A stretch of 64,000 nt of DNA from Streptomyces sp. NBC_01754 (lineage in GTDB: Bacteria > Actinomycetota > Actinomycetes > Streptomycetales > Streptomycetaceae). Under the pieces are notes generated by a model. That model did no database searches. It was not told the DNA's origin and worked only from the letters and a program-made list of their open reading frames with translations. Each line of letters begins with the position of its first letter. Positions within the stretch are counted from its first letter, which is position 1. Positions 1 to 8,073 of the stretch are shown here, in pieces. The stretch spans positions 5,828,001 through 5,892,000 of the forward strand of contig NZ_CP109132.1 in NCBI RefSeq assembly GCF_035918015.1, in the 5' to 3' direction. Both the position numbers and the translations under genes were made by a program.

Positions 1-1
1 C

Positions 2-781
2 CAGGTCACCCTGCGAACCGCACCCGCGGCCGAACGCGCCGCCGTCTTCAACCTGTTCTACGACGACGTGGCGTCGTTCATGAGGGACTCCGAGGTCCTG
101 CTCGCCGACCACCGCTTCCAGATGCAGGGCGGTGAGATGGCCCGGCGCCCGGACGACTCGGGCTGGCGCTACAAGATCGAGGCGGTCGCCACCTACTCCC
201 GTGGCCGGACCCCGGACCGGGCTCGGCTGCTGCGGGGCCTGAGGGACCTGCGCGACGAGGCGTACGTCGAGGACTACGCGCTGCGCGACTACCTGTTCCG
301 GCTCGACGCCTTCGAGGCGTTCCTGAAGGAGGGCGGCCACTGGGAGCAGCCCAAGCCGTGGCTGAGCCTGTTCCTCCCACGCTCGGCGGCCGCGAAGTTC
401 CTGCGGCTGGCGGAGGGTGTGCTGACGCCGGACGACATGGGCGCGGGCCTGCTGCTGAGCTACCCGTACCTGACGTCCAACATCGGCGCCCCCATGGCCG
501 TCCAGCCGAGGGACCGGGTCGGCTACCTCTTCGACCTGCTGCGCTTCCCGCACCCGGGTACCCCCGCCGCCGACATCGACCGCATGGTGCAGCAGAACCG
601 CTGGCTGTACGACCGGGCGGTGGCGCTGGGCGCCAAACGGTACCTCGTCGGCGCGGTACCGGACCTCACCCCGGCCGACTGGCGCCGCCACTTCGGCACC
701 TCGTACAAGGCGCTGAGCGAGGCGAAGAAGCGCTTCGACCCGGGTGACGTCCTCACCCCGGGCCAGGGCTTCTTCCACTGA
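2..781 (+). CDS. FAD-linked oxidase, cytokinin-dehydrogenase-like C-terminal part (5' end outside window)
   Basis: Only the last 259 residues are present; the frame is open to the left edge, so the N-terminal FAD-binding (PCMH-type) domain lies outside. The visible part resembles the substrate-binding and C-terminal cap of the cytokinin oxidase branch of FAD-linked oxidases: a PWLSLFLPRSAA segment, YLFDLLRFPHPG, RWLYDRAVALGAKRYL, and a terminal KKRFDPGDVLTPGQGFF, where the family closes the FAD site. Members oxidise a substrate amine or alcohol with flavin. In a bacterial metabolite context the substrate cannot be read from sequence. It is followed after 55 bases by an SRPBCC protein and then by a hydrolase and a phosphopantetheinyl transferase, which suggests a tailoring oxidation rather than hormone degradation. 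The family call is firm; the substrate is unknown. Confidence 0.75.
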   Translation, partial: QVTLRTAPAAERAAVFNLFYDDVASFMRDSEVLLADHRFQMQGGEMARRPDDSGWRYKIEAVATYSRGRTPDRARLLRGLRDLRDEAYVEDYALRDYLFRLDAFEAFLKEGGHWEQPKPWLSLFLPRSAAAKFLRLAEGVLTPDDMGAGLLLSYPYLTSNIGAPMAVQPRDRVGYLFDLLRFPHPGTPAADIDRMVQQNRWLYDRAVALGAKRYLVGAVPDLTPADWRRHFGTSYKALSEAKKRFDPGDVLTPGQGFFH

Positions 782-836
782 CCGGGCAGGCCGTGGAACC
801 CGCCTACCCCGTCGAACCATTGAGGAGGAACAGCAG

Positions 837-1349
837 GTGAAGACGTACGACCTCGTCGACGAGGCGCTGCTCTCCGCCGGTGCGGACCCGGTCTGGGAAG
901 CCCTGGTGGGTGAACTCTCGGGCGCCGCCCGGTGGTGGGTGCCGGACAACACCTTCGAGCCGGCGGACGGCGCCCCGGACCGGGTGGGCGCGCTCACCCG
1001 GATCACGGTCCACACCAAGGGGGTGGACAAGGGCGGCAAGAAGCTCCGGTTCACCGCGCGGACGACCGCCGTGGAACCGGGCAGGAGGCTGGGCCTGGAG
1101 TACGTCGAGGGAGCGTTCCGGGGGACGGCGGAGTTCACCCTCGTCCCGCTCGACGGCGGCGGCACCCGGTTGGCGATGCGCTTCCGGGCCCGGCCGCACG
1201 GCGGGCTGGCCGTCCTGGCCAACGTCGTGGACATCGGCGCGCAGCACACCCGCGCGACCCGCGCCGCGTTCGCCCGGCTCGGCCGGCTGCTGCCGGCCGA
1301 GCCCTCGCCGGCGGCCTCCGCCGCCACGGCTCCGGAAGTCTCCCGGTGA
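837..1349 (+). CDS. SRPBCC (START/polyketide cyclase-like) family protein
   Basis: A 170-residue protein. The start is the GTG preceded by a clear GAGGAGG ribosome site about 8 bases upstream; an in-frame extension back to 744 would overlap the previous gene and lacks such a site. The sequence has the SRPBCC pattern: an N-terminal strand (YDLVDEALLSAGADPVWEAL), a central run of strands with RLGLEYVEGAFRGTAEFTLVPL, and a long C-terminal helix. The fold binds hydrophobic ligands and includes polyketide cyclases/aromatases and lipid carriers. No catalytic residue can be assigned. The stop TGA overlaps the GTG of the next gene (GTGA), so translation is coupled to the hydrolase. The role in the operon is inferred. 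Confidence 0.75.
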   Translation: MKTYDLVDEALLSAGADPVWEALVGELSGAARWWVPDNTFEPADGAPDRVGALTRITVHTKGVDKGGKKLRFTARTTAVEPGRRLGLEYVEGAFRGTAEFTLVPLDGGGTRLAMRFRARPHGGLAVLANVVDIGAQHTRATRAAFARLGRLLPAEPSPAASAATAPEVSR

Positions 1350-2221
1350 CCGCTCCCGCCACGGCCCCCGTGGCCGGTGAGACCTGTCTGCGCACGGAGG
1401 ACGGAACCCGTCTGGCGGTTTCCGTCCTCGCGCCGCTGGCCCGGGACGCGGCCCGGCGTCCCGTGATCGTGCTCGCGCACGGCTGGGGCGGCAGCCGCCG
1501 GATCTGGGGCCCGGTGACCGACCGACTGCTGCGCCGCGGCTTCCCCGTGGTCGCCTACGACCTGCGCGGCCACGGTGCCTCCACGGTGGGCGCCGCGGGG
1601 GTGACCGCCGCGGCGATGGCCGCGGACCTGGCGGCGGTCGTCCGCCACGCCGGGGGCGTGCCACTGGTCGTCGGGCACTCCGGCGGCGGGTTCACCGCGC
1701 TGGCGCTGGCCGCGGCACCCGGGCCCGGAATCCGTCCGGTGGGCCTGGTACTGGTCGCCTCGGCGGCGTACGACCAGGACACCCCGGAGAAGGAGGCGCG
1801 CATGATGGGGGCGCCGCTCTTCTCCTGGGCGCTGCGCCGGCCGGGCCTCGGCCGCACCCTGCTCAACCAGATGACGGGCAGGTCCCTGGCCCCGAGGCTC
1901 CGCGAGGTGAACCGCCAGGTCTTCGCCGGGACCGCCCCGGAGGTACGGGCGGCCTGCTTCCGCTCCTCCCGGGGCATGGACCTGCGGGCGGTACTCGCCG
2001 GGGCCGGGGTGCCGGCCGCGGTCCTGACGGGCGGGGCCGACCGGGTCGTACGCCCCGCGCTGGGCCGGGAACTGGCGGCCACGCTCCCGGACGCGGAGTT
2101 CACCTCGATCGACGGCGCCGGCCACGTCCTGCCCCTGGAACACCCGGACGCCGTGGCCGAGTCCGTCACCCGTACCGCCGCCCGCGCCACCACCGGCACG
2201 ACCGGGGCCGACACCCCGTGA
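1346..2221 (+). CDS. alpha/beta-fold hydrolase
   Basis: A 291-residue single-domain alpha/beta hydrolase. The oxyanion-hole region is AHGWGGSRRIWGP (about residues 44-56). The nucleophile elbow is GHSGG with Ser112. A late Asp lies in GGADRVVRP and the catalytic His in GAGHVLPLEHP. No signal peptide or membrane segment is seen, so it should be cytoplasmic. The GTG start overlaps the previous stop and its own stop overlaps the GTG of the next gene, so the three are translationally coupled. The family covers esterases, lactonases, thioesterases and C-C hydrolases; next to a cyclase-like protein and a phosphopantetheinyl transferase, release or editing of an acyl intermediate is plausible but not shown. 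Confidence 0.85.
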   Translation: MTAPATAPVAGETCLRTEDGTRLAVSVLAPLARDAARRPVIVLAHGWGGSRRIWGPVTDRLLRRGFPVVAYDLRGHGASTVGAAGVTAAAMAADLAAVVRHAGGVPLVVGHSGGGFTALALAAAPGPGIRPVGLVLVASAAYDQDTPEKEARMMGAPLFSWALRRPGLGRTLLNQMTGRSLAPRLREVNRQVFAGTAPEVRAACFRSSRGMDLRAVLAGAGVPAAVLTGGADRVVRPALGRELAATLPDAEFTSIDGAGHVLPLEHPDAVAESVTRTAARATTGTTGADTP

Positions 2222-3081
2222 ACCGGTCCCTCCCCGGGGCCGCCGCTCCTCCGGCCCGCCACCCGTCCCGGTCCACCCCCGTACCGACGACGTCCGCCGC
2301 CCGGAGGGACACGCACACCTGGACACCCGGCAGTGGGCCGCACCCGCACCCACTGCCCTCGTCCGTGGCAGGGCGCGGTGTGATCGGGCGGCTCGTGCCG
2401 GCGGGGGCGGTCGGGGCGGAGGCGTTCGACGACGCGCTTCCGGGTCTGCCGGACCCCCGGGAACTCGCCCTGGTACGAGGCCGGCCGGACCGGGTCGTCC
2501 GGCAGTTCACCGCCGCGCGGGCCTGCGCCCACCGCTGTCTGGACGCCCTCGGAGCACCGGCCGGGCCGCTGCTGCGCACGGCGGACGGCGTGCCGGTGTG
2601 GCCGTCCGGCTTCGTCGGCAGCATCACCCACTGCGCCGGGTACCGGGCGGCGGTGGCGGCGCCTGCCGACCGGTGGGCGGCGCTCGGCGTGGACGCCGAA
2701 CCCGCGCTCCCGCTGCCGCACGGCGTCCTCGGTCTGGTCGCCTCGGAGCCCGAGCGGCGGATGGTGGCCCGGCTCACCGCCGGGCACTCCCGGCTGCCGT
2801 GGGACCGGCTGCTGTTCAGCGCCAAGGAGGCCGTCTACAAGGCCTGGTACCCGGCCACCCGCCGGTGGATCGGCACGGCCGCCGTCGAGATCGCGTTCAC
2901 GGCCGACGGCCTGCTGACGGCCGAGATCCGTCCCGGCCGAACGGCAGCGCCGCCGGTGCCGGTGCCGGCTGGGTGGCCTGCGGGGGACGGGGAGCCGGCG
3001 GCGGCCCGCTGCACGGGACGCTGGCAGGTCGCAGAGGGCTTCGTGCTCACCGCCGTGGCGGTGCCGGCCGCGGCGGGATGA
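2218..3081 (+). CDS. Sfp/EntD-type 4'-phosphopantetheinyl transferase
   Basis: Transfers the phosphopantetheine arm of CoA to a serine of carrier-protein domains, activating PKS, NRPS or fatty-acid synthases. Diagnostic motifs are present: GVDAE (157-161) and FSAKEAVYKAWYP (from 200), whose acidic residues bind Mg and whose Lys contacts CoA, plus GSITHC near 134. The start is uncertain. GTG 2218 overlaps the hydrolase stop and gives 287 residues, but its first ~54 residues are Pro/Ser-rich and unlike the family. GTG 2380 starts at VIGRLVPAG, the usual beginning of actinobacterial members, giving 233 residues of normal length. As the last gene of a coupled operon it suggests a carrier-protein pathway lying upstream of the window. 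It converges on the AraC gene. Confidence 0.9.
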   Translation: MNRSLPGAAAPPARHPSRSTPVPTTSAARRDTHTWTPGSGPHPHPLPSSVAGRGVIGRLVPAGAVGAEAFDDALPGLPDPRELALVRGRPDRVVRQFTAARACAHRCLDALGAPAGPLLRTADGVPVWPSGFVGSITHCAGYRAAVAAPADRWAALGVDAEPALPLPHGVLGLVASEPERRMVARLTAGHSRLPWDRLLFSAKEAVYKAWYPATRRWIGTAAVEIAFTADGLLTAEIRPGRTAAPPVPVPAGWPAGDGEPAAARCTGRWQVAEGFVLTAVAVPAAAG

Positions 3082-3117
3082 CCAGCCGGGCCGGCGTTCT
3101 CTGTGGCCTCAGTGACC

Positions 3118-4116
3118 TCAGCGGCCGAGGACCACGGTCCGCCCGTCCGATCCGGCGGCCGGGGACTCCTGGGGCCGCTTGCCGCGGCGGAACTCCTGCG
3201 GGCTGACGCCCCGTTCACGCTTGAACGCGGCGCTCAGCGCGAAAGGCCCCGAGTACCCCACTTTCGCGGCGATGCTGGCGACCGAGAGACCCGGGTCCCG
3301 CAGCATTTCGGAGGCGAGCGTCAGCCGCCATCCGGTCAGGTAGGAGATCGGCGGCTCACCGACCAGTTCGGTGAAGTGCCGGGCGAGCACCGCCCGGGAG
3401 ACACCGACGGCGGACGCGAGCGAGGCGACCGTCCAGGGCTCGCCGGGACGCTCGTGCAGCAGCCGCAGCGCCCGTCCCACCGCCGGGTCGCTCTGCGCCC
3501 GGAACCAGAGCGGCGCACCTGTCCCGGGCTCCATCAGCCAGGTGCGCAGGACGTTGATGAGCAGCAGGTCGAGCAGCCGGTCGAGGACGACCTCCTGGCC
3601 GATGTCCTCCTTGTCGACCTCGGCGGCGAGCATCCCGATCAGCGGGGTCCGCGCGGCCGACGCGGGCTGGACGAGCATCCCGGGCAGACTGGCGAGCAGC
3701 CTGCGCCCGACCTCGTTGGGCGCCTGGTAGGTGCCGCTGAGCATCACGGTCGAGCCGGTGCGGTGCGGCTCGCCCCAGGTGCGCACGCCCAGGGACATCG
3801 ACTGGGCGACGTCCTGCCCCGTGGTGGTGCTGCAACGCTGCTCCGGGTCGATGGTGATGGCGGGAGGTGTCGCCGGGTCGTCGACGAGCGTGTACGGCTC
3901 GGGCCCCCGCAGCACGGCCACGTCCCCGGCCATGATGCGTACCGGCTCGCTGCCCTCGCGGAGCACCCACGCCGAGCCGTGCAACACGGTGACCAGCGAC
4001 AAGGCCGCGCGGTCCTCGATGCGCAGCCCCCACGGAGGGTTGAACACCGATTTCAGCAGGAAGGCGCCGCGCGCCTTGGGACTCTCCAGGAGCCCGCTGA
4101 GCGTATCCACCACCAT
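3118..4116 (-). CDS. AraC-family transcriptional regulator with N-terminal cupin domain
   Basis: A 332-residue regulator. The N-terminal ~190 residues look like the AraC cupin ligand-binding domain (VTVLHGSAWVLREG, PVRIMAGDVAVLRGPEPYTLVDD). The C-terminal ~100 residues are the double helix-turn-helix: WTVASLASAVGVSRAVLARHF followed by LSVASIAAKVGYSGPFALSAAFKRERGVSP. The chosen ATG, or the GTG one codon upstream, is preceded by AAGAAGG at 6-9 bases; an in-frame ATG at 4161 has no ribosome site. It lies 54 bases downstream of a DUF1772 gene on the same strand, at the end of a run that also holds a hemerythrin and an NmrA-like reductase. Control of that run is a reasonable inference. Effector unknown. 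Confidence 0.88.
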   Translation of the reverse strand: MVVDTLSGLLESPKARGAFLLKSVFNPPWGLRIEDRAALSLVTVLHGSAWVLREGSEPVRIMAGDVAVLRGPEPYTLVDDPATPPAITIDPEQRCSTTTGQDVAQSMSLGVRTWGEPHRTGSTVMLSGTYQAPNEVGRRLLASLPGMLVQPASAARTPLIGMLAAEVDKEDIGQEVVLDRLLDLLLINVLRTWLMEPGTGAPLWFRAQSDPAVGRALRLLHERPGEPWTVASLASAVGVSRAVLARHFTELVGEPPISYLTGWRLTLASEMLRDPGLSVASIAAKVGYSGPFALSAAFKRERGVSPQEFRRGKRPQESPAAGSDGRTVVLGR

Positions 4117-4170
4117 CACCCCGTACCTTCTTGGATCGCGTGCGTGTGCCCAGTGTGTCAACGACCGAGG

Positions 4171-4680
4171 TCAACGCGCCACGGGACGACGCTTGTTCGC
4201 CAACGCGCCGGTCAGCAGGGCGAGCGCGCCCAGACAGGCGGCCGTACGGACGGCGTTGGCGCGGCGCCAGGGGAGTTCGTACGCCGCCCGCGCCTCGGCC
4301 AGGGCGGTGGCCGAGGCGCCGGGGGCGGCACGCAGCCGGCGGTTGAGGGGGAGGTTGACGCAGACCGTCGTCACGACGCTGAGGCCGTACAGCACGGCGG
4401 CGGCCCGGGCCCGCCGGGCGGCGTCGCCGCGGTCCGCGCGCGCGAGTCTGCGGGCGGCCAGGCCGGTCGCCACGAACACCCCGACGAAGAGCGTGCCGAA
4501 GGCGGCGTCGTCGTCCAGGGCGTCGTTGGCCCGGCGCATCGCGGCGACGAACCGCTCGTCCTCGCGGCGGCCGAGGACGGGCAGCACCCCGATGTCGAAG
4601 GCGAGGTAGAGGCCGGCCATCAGACCGGTACCGAGGGTCGCCGCGACCAGCACGGGATCCTTGGGAGCAGCAGAACCCAT
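4171..4680 (-). CDS. DUF1772 (anthrone oxygenase-like) membrane protein
   Basis: A 169-residue protein with about four hydrophobic segments (roughly residues 8-30, 60-78, 92-112 and 148-162) and the conserved VTTVCVNLPLNRRLRA stretch of DUF1772, in which an Asn-x-Pro-x-Asn-like turn is followed by a basic residue. Fungal relatives act as anthrone oxygenases; most bacterial members have no proven reaction. GGAGGAAA lies 7 bases before the ATG. It sits between the AraC regulator and a hemerythrin gene, with ~50-base gaps on each side, compatible with one transcript. A second DUF1772 protein lies at the other end of the same run (6472-6948). Confidence 0.8.
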   Translation of the reverse strand: MGSAAPKDPVLVAATLGTGLMAGLYLAFDIGVLPVLGRREDERFVAAMRRANDALDDDAAFGTLFVGVFVATGLAARRLARADRGDAARRARAAAVLYGLSVVTTVCVNLPLNRRLRAAPGASATALAEARAAYELPWRRANAVRTAACLGALALLTGALANKRRPVAR

Positions 4681-4730
4681 GACGCTTTCCTCCTATCGGC
4701 GCCGGTCGGCCGACCGGCGCCGGGTACGGC

Positions 4731-5366
4731 TCACCGCGGTTCCAGGATTCCGGTGAGCGTGCGGCGGTAGGCACCGCCCAGTACGGTCCGCCCCATCAGA
4801 CGCACCGGCGCGGGCATCACCCCGTCCGGCTGCGGGAGCGCGTCCAGCAGCCAGGGCGGCAGGACGCGTTTGACGCGGAAGGGCGCCGCCGCGAGGACAC
4901 GGCGCTCCAGGGCCGTGAACACATGCGCCGGTACCCGGACGAAGGCAGGGAAGGTCAGCTCCTCCTCCTCGTGCAGGTGCCGGTGGAGGGCGGTGTCGAA
5001 GGTGTCGACGGGACCGCCGATCAGCTCGGCGCGTCCGCCCTCCAGCGCCTTGGTCACCCGGAGCATCGAGTCGTCCAGCGCCACGTGGTCCTGCACCATC
5101 CGGTGGGAGCCGGCGGCGATCTCCGGCACGTGCTCGATCAGCCGCGGCCAGAGGATCTCGTCCTCCGTGCGGTTGTGCCAGTCCAGGATGGCCCGCAGCT
5201 GCCGCCACCATTCCGCGGCCCGGGGAAGTCCGGCGGAAGTGAGCAGTGGCGCGGCGGCCACCAGCCGCCTGGAGTCCCGCCGCAGCGCGAGGTGCGTCTG
5301 CGCGAATCCCCGCAGGTGGCGGGGGAGCCCGGCCACGTCCTTGCCTCCCCACAGCAGCCCGTCCAT
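4731..5366 (-). CDS. hemerythrin HHE-domain protein
   Basis: A 211-residue, mostly helical protein with the His/Glu pattern of a hemerythrin-like di-iron four-helix bundle: HLALRRD (first helix), DWHNRTEDEILWP (second), HRMVQDHVALDD (third) and HRHLHEEEELTFPAF (fourth). Such proteins bind O2, NO or peroxide, or act in iron and redox sensing. The ATG at 5366 is supported by GAGAGGGA about 6 bases upstream; an in-frame ATG 75 bases earlier has no such site. Cytoplasmic, with no signal peptide. Its neighbours are oxidoreductase-like and membrane redox-type proteins, suggesting an oxidative or electrophile-stress role, but the ligand cannot be determined from sequence. Confidence 0.85.
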   Translation of the reverse strand: MDGLLWGGKDVAGLPRHLRGFAQTHLALRRDSRRLVAAAPLLTSAGLPRAAEWWRQLRAILDWHNRTEDEILWPRLIEHVPEIAAGSHRMVQDHVALDDSMLRVTKALEGGRAELIGGPVDTFDTALHRHLHEEEELTFPAFVRVPAHVFTALERRVLAAAPFRVKRVLPPWLLDALPQPDGVMPAPVRLMGRTVLGGAYRRTLTGILEPR

Positions 5367-5525
5367 CGTGTCCCTCTCTTCTCTGGGTCCTCGGCACTCC
5401 GCCGCCGGAGCGCCTCGCTCGGCCGGTCGGTCGCCGAGCACGGCCGGTACGGTGGTCCGCCGGCTCCCGTGTTCACCGGGGCCGGCGGACCACCGCTGTG
5501 CGACACCGTTCCGTCGGGCGTCCGG

Positions 5526-6362
5526 TCAGGCGTCCCAGGCGCCGGTGGCCGCGGCCTCCTTGGCGTAGTCCGCGAAGTCCTTGGGCTCCCGCCCGAGCGC
5601 CTCGCGGACGCCGTGCACCAGGCTGGCGTTGCGCCCGTCGACGATGAGGGTGAAGAGGTCGGCGAACTCCTCGGGCTCGCCCAGCTCGCGCAGGGCCGCG
5701 CGGTAGTCGTCGGCGCTGACGGGGATGTAGGTGATGGTCCGGCCGGTGGCGACCGACAGTTCACGGGCGATGTCGGTGAAGCTCAGCAGGCGCGGGCCGG
5801 ACAGTTCGTAGGTCTTGCCGATGTGCCGGTCGTCGGTGAGCGCGGCGACCGCCACGTCGGCGATGTCGTCGGCGTCGACGAACGGTTCGACGGCGTCACC
5901 GGTGGGCAGGGCCAGCTCGCCGGAGCGGACCGGGTCGAGGAAGAAGCTCTCGCTGAAGTTCTGGTTGAACCAGTTGGCGCGGACGACGGTCCAGTCGCAG
6001 CCGGACGCCTTGAGGGCGTCCTCGCCGGCGACGGCGCCCTCCTCGCCACGGCCGGAGAGCAGCACCAGACGGCGGACGCCCCGACCGACGGCGACGGCGG
6101 CGAAGCGCCCGACCGCTTCCTTGGCCCCGGGAAAGGCGAGGTCCGGGTAGTACGTCACGTAGGCGGCGCCGGCTCCGTCGAGCGCGGCACCCCATGTGCT
6201 CTCGTCCTCCCAGACGAAGGGGATCTCACTGCCGCGCGAGCCGATCCGGACCGCGCGGCCGAGCCCCCGCAGGCGCTCGACGACGCGCCGTCCGGTCTTG
6301 CCGGTGCCGCCGACGACGAGGATGGGTGCGGTGTTCTGTGTCTGAGTGCTCATGAAGTCCAT
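5526..6362 (-). CDS. NmrA/SDR-like NAD(P)-binding protein
   Basis: A 278-residue atypical short-chain dehydrogenase of the NmrA/HSCARG type. The dinucleotide-binding motif VVGGTGKTGRRVVERL is at residues 15-30, followed by an IGSRGSEIPF segment, LVLLSGRGEEG after strand 4, and the NWFNQNFSE stretch typical of this group in place of a strict YxxxK site. Members usually sense NAD(P)H or reduce quinones and related ketones. Two ATGs nine bases apart (6362 and 6353) are possible; neither has a strong ribosome site. It lies 159 bases upstream of the hemerythrin on the same strand, in the putative AraC-controlled run. Substrate unknown. Confidence 0.82.
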   Translation of the reverse strand: MDFMSTQTQNTAPILVVGGTGKTGRRVVERLRGLGRAVRIGSRGSEIPFVWEDESTWGAALDGAGAAYVTYYPDLAFPGAKEAVGRFAAVAVGRGVRRLVLLSGRGEEGAVAGEDALKASGCDWTVVRANWFNQNFSESFFLDPVRSGELALPTGDAVEPFVDADDIADVAVAALTDDRHIGKTYELSGPRLLSFTDIARELSVATGRTITYIPVSADDYRAALRELGEPEEFADLFTLIVDGRNASLVHGVREALGREPKDFADYAKEAAATGAWDA

Positions 6363-6471
6363 TGAAGTCTTCGAGAGGCAGACGGAACATAGCTCCTGGG
6401 CTCATTTTCATACGCGATCGTCTCGCCGTGTGAGCGTGACACATAGGTGCACAGTGTGTCGTGCGCGCGGT

Positions 6472-6948
6472 TCACCGGCCGATGGCGACGGCCATCAGGA
6501 CGAAGGCGGCGGCAGCGAACAGGGTCCGCACCGCGTGCAGGGCGTTCCACCGCCCTTCGAACGCCGTGCGGGCGGCCCGCTCGTCGCCCCGGCCCCGCGA
6601 GGCCTCCAGGGCGTTGTTCAGCGGGACGTTGCCGCCCGAGGTGATCAGGTGCCCCACGAGCGCGCAGACCGCGGCGATGCCCACGAGGGTTCCGGCGCTG
6701 CCCTCACGTCCGGCCGGGGCGACGAACCAGGAGACGGCCGGGAAGACCAGCGACCCGAGGAAGAGCAGGAGGAAGAGCGGCCCGGGTACTTTCCGGTTGA
6801 CGCCCCGCATGACGAGGGTGAAGGGAGCGTCGTCCACCTCTTTCAGGGCGGGCATGACGCCCGAGAGGAAGGCGAACATGTAACCGGCGTAGAGCCCGGT
6901 ACAGACGAGGGCGAGGATTTCGAGGGTCTCCGACATGCCGATCATCAT
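6472..6948 (-). CDS. DUF1772 (anthrone oxygenase-like) membrane protein, second copy
   Basis: A 158-residue protein with four hydrophobic segments (LALVCTGLYAGYMFAFLSGV, PLFLLLFLGSLVFPAVSWFV, TLVGIAAVCALVGHLIT and TLFAAAAFVLMAVAIG) and a GGNVPLNNALEA loop that corresponds to the DUF1772 NLPLN signature. ATG 6948 is chosen because GGAAGG lies 6 bases before it; in-frame ATGs follow at 6945 and 6936. The start overlaps (TGATG) the stop of an upstream open frame that has no start codon, suggesting a lost coupled partner gene. It shares the domain, but little identity by eye, with the protein at 4171-4680. Confidence 0.8.
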   Translation of the reverse strand: MMIGMSETLEILALVCTGLYAGYMFAFLSGVMPALKEVDDAPFTLVMRGVNRKVPGPLFLLLFLGSLVFPAVSWFVAPAGREGSAGTLVGIAAVCALVGHLITSGGNVPLNNALEASRGRGDERAARTAFEGRWNALHAVRTLFAAAAFVLMAVAIGR

Positions 6949-6950
6949 CA

Positions 6951-7565
6951 CCGTCCTTCCCCCGTATCCGCAGGGGTTGCCGCGGATCGGCATCGAAGGC
7001 CGGCCGTCGCCCCTTCGTCATCCTCGACGGCACCCCCGCCGCCGATCGACCGCGTCGCCGCCGGCACCCCCACTCGGAAGGCCATCTCGCCGAGGGGCTC
7101 CCGCTGTTCGGCGATGGTCCTCGGAGTGGTCTCGCGTGCTTCGCACCGCTCGGTCAGGCGCTCGACGGCGGCGTCCTGGGTGGGAAAGCCGGACTCCCGG
7201 CCTGCCTGCCCCGGGTGTCGCGGAAGCGGATCGCGCGGAGGCGCGGGCAGTTGGACGGCCTACGGCACTCGCAGGGCCTGAAGAGGCTGCCCATCACCCC
7301 GCGCAAGCTTGTTCGACATGAACGAGACGGTTCCTTCTTCGGGCTGTTCGCGACCGGTCAATCCGGCGCTGACCTGGGGCTATTGCTGACCTCTCGCCGA
7401 CTCGCCGACCAGTAGCAGGCGTCTGACCTGCATAAACCCTAAGGTGGGGCTATAACAGCCTGATCACGTGATGGCATCGGGACGCCCCGACCGTCATTTC
7501 CGCGCCTGCGGGCGTGCCATCATCGAGCATCGACCGACCAGTGAGAGTCCGAGTGGGGAGGGCGG
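6951..7565. other. gap with no confident gene; possible gene remnant on minus strand
   Basis: No complete gene is seen over ~600 bases. On the minus strand a frame is open from just after a TAG at 7262 to a TGA at 6948-6950. It uses G/C-rich third positions (a stretch reads AVERLTERCEARETTPRTIA) and ends in a TGATG overlap with the DUF1772 start, but has no usable start codon before codon ~58. This fits the 3' end of a gene that once preceded the DUF1772 gene. The right half (about 7300-7550) is less G+C-rich and holds no recognised feature; it probably includes the promoter of the next gene. Confidence 0.3.
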
Positions 7566-8009
7566 GTGGCGATGGAGGCCGGCCCTCGCGACACAGAACA
7601 GGAAGCACCGGGTAGGCGGCACGACGCGGGACCTCTGAGTGCCGACGGGCCCGACGAACACGACGTGGCCCCCGAGGTCGAGGTGGAGCTGCGCCCCGCC
7701 CGGCGCCTGCGGATCTGGCAGTTGGCGCCGATCGTGATCCTGGCGGCACTCGGCTCCCTGATGTTCGCCTTCCCCCTCGCCTTCGAGTTCGGCGACGGCG
7801 GTCCCGTCGTCGCGATGCTCGGACTGCTGATCAGCGGCTGCGCGGCCGGCTGGGGCATGATGGCGGCGCGCCGGGTGGGCCACACCCTGCCCGGGCTGGC
7901 GGCCAGGGGATCGGCCGAACGCCCCGACTGGCGCGTGATCGGGCTGTACGTGGCCGCGTGCGCCGTACTGGTCGGGCTCGCCGTCTGGCGTGTGGCCCGG
8001 CTGGGCTGA
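7566..8009 (+). CDS. hypothetical membrane protein
   Basis: A 147-residue protein. The first ~45 residues are polar and acidic, with no cysteine, followed by three hydrophobic segments: LAPIVILAALGSLMFAFPLAF (about 52-72), a VVAMLGLLISGCAAGWGMM segment (about 81-99) and VIGLYVAACAVLVGLAVW (about 125-142). The start is either GTG 7566, very close to a GGGAGGG, or ATG 7572, better spaced. No domain is recognised. It precedes dapF on the same strand by 64 bases; a small conserved membrane protein at this place next to dapF is usual in Streptomyces (from memory). Topology would put the charged N-terminus in the cytoplasm. No function assigned. Confidence 0.75.
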   Translation: MAMEAGPRDTEQEAPGRRHDAGPLSADGPDEHDVAPEVEVELRPARRLRIWQLAPIVILAALGSLMFAFPLAFEFGDGGPVVAMLGLLISGCAAGWGMMAARRVGHTLPGLAARGSAERPDWRVIGLYVAACAVLVGLAVWRVARLG

Positions 8010-8073
8010 AGCCCTCCGCGTGGGGCTCCGCCCGAGGCCGCGGGCTGTCGCAGCCGCCTCGTAGAGTGGAACC

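Noticed and set aside
3103..4770. Long plus-strand frame opposite the AraC and DUF1772 genes
   Set aside because: Crosses both minus-strand genes; composition is that of a complementary frame.
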